DNA from: Bacteroidales bacterium UBA4417
Lineage (GTDB): Bacteria; Bacteroidota; Bacteroidia; Bacteroidales; UBA4417
Assembly: GCA_002389705.1 (NCBI GenBank)
Contig: DGQJ01000348.1
Coordinates: 1-6,052, forward strand
DNA: 6,052 bases
Direction: 5' to 3'
Below the pieces are notes generated by a model, which worked only from the letters and a program-made list of their open reading frames with translations, did no database searches and had not been told where the DNA came from. Made by a program: the position numbers and the translations under genes. Each line of letters opens with the position of its first letter. The stretch's first letter is position 1. Shown here piece after piece: positions 5,822 to 6,052 of the stretch.

Positions 5822-6052
5822 GAGGGGAGTGGTTAGTGCTCAGTGCTTTGTGCTTAGCGGGTTGAATGATATGGATGGTTCAGATGAAAACCGGGATAGT
5901 TTGAATACCTTTTGCAGGCCGATATTGACCAAATCAAATGATTAATAAATTGATAACTTGTAGTTTATATCTCAAAAAAAAGTTTTACCATAAATCATAA
6001 TAAACAATGCGAATCAAGGGTTGAATTCAAAAAAGCGAGTAGTTGTTAACAG
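5822..6052. other. Non-coding right end of the window
   Basis: No convincing gene, promoter box or strong terminator is visible after the receptor stop. The region starts G-rich and becomes A/T-rich after about 5940, with a run of eight A residues at 5974-5981. All minus-strand frames entering from the right edge meet stops within about 40 bases, so the tail end of a minus-strand gene beyond the window cannot be excluded. Confidence 0.5.
5833..5860 (+). repeat. Short degenerate tandem repeat, 7-bp unit TTAGTGC
   Basis: Four consecutive heptads read TTAGTGC, TCAGTGC, TTTGTGC and TTAGCGG. The first three differ from the consensus TTAGTGC by at most one base and the fourth is degenerate. The array begins 12 nt after the receptor stop codon. 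A direct regulatory role is not evident, and slippage-generated intergenic repeat is the simplest reading. Confidence 0.6.

Noticed and set aside
5891..5913. GGGAT...ATACC followed by TTTT as a terminator for the receptor gene
   Set aside because: The stem is only five pairs with a central mismatch and the T-run is only four bases, too weak to call.
5673..5945. A 90-codon plus-strand frame crossing the receptor stop codon
   Set aside because: Most of it is an out-of-frame reading of the receptor, and the rest runs through the heptad repeat; nothing suggests translation.

Overview
The window looks like ordinary chromosome from a member of the Bacteroidota, probably an environmental Bacteroidales-like lineage; the rank below phylum is a guess. 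Three things support this. Several genes carry the phylum-specific promoter form (a TTTG box about 19 nt before TAnnTTTG). Start codons are preceded by A/T-rich sequence with no convincing Shine-Dalgarno. The main gene is a TonB-dependent receptor with an N-terminal carboxypeptidase-regulatory-like domain, an arrangement typical of the phylum.

Layout, left to right. A secreted, probably outer-membrane protein (1-296, minus) runs off the left edge. It lies 138 bases downstream of a major facilitator superfamily transporter gene (435-1754, minus). No promoter of the phylum's type was found in that gap, so the two are probably co-transcribed. A divergent intergenic region (1755-1986) holds promoters facing both ways and a cluster of CCGGAA-type sites. 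It is followed by a 255-residue secreted beta-barrel-type outer-membrane protein (1987-2754, plus). This gene converges on a small DUF2062 membrane-protein gene (2866-3339, minus), and the two share a strong bidirectional terminator (2820-2865). A second divergent region (3340-3649) has a promoter for each side and some small dyads. It leads into the TonB-dependent receptor gene (3650-5821, plus). The last 231 bases are non-coding and include a short tandem repeat of the type TTAGTGC.

How the genes might work together. Four of the five encode envelope proteins and the fifth (DUF2062) is also a membrane protein, but nothing ties them to one pathway. The receptor has no SusD-like partner in the window and no enzyme beside it that would show its substrate. 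The MFS carrier and the partial outer-membrane protein are the only pair whose arrangement suggests joint expression. I saw no mobile element, tRNA, rRNA, CRISPR array, toxin-antitoxin or defence module. I do not think the window supports a claim of an undescribed system; the findings below are modest regulatory and architectural observations.
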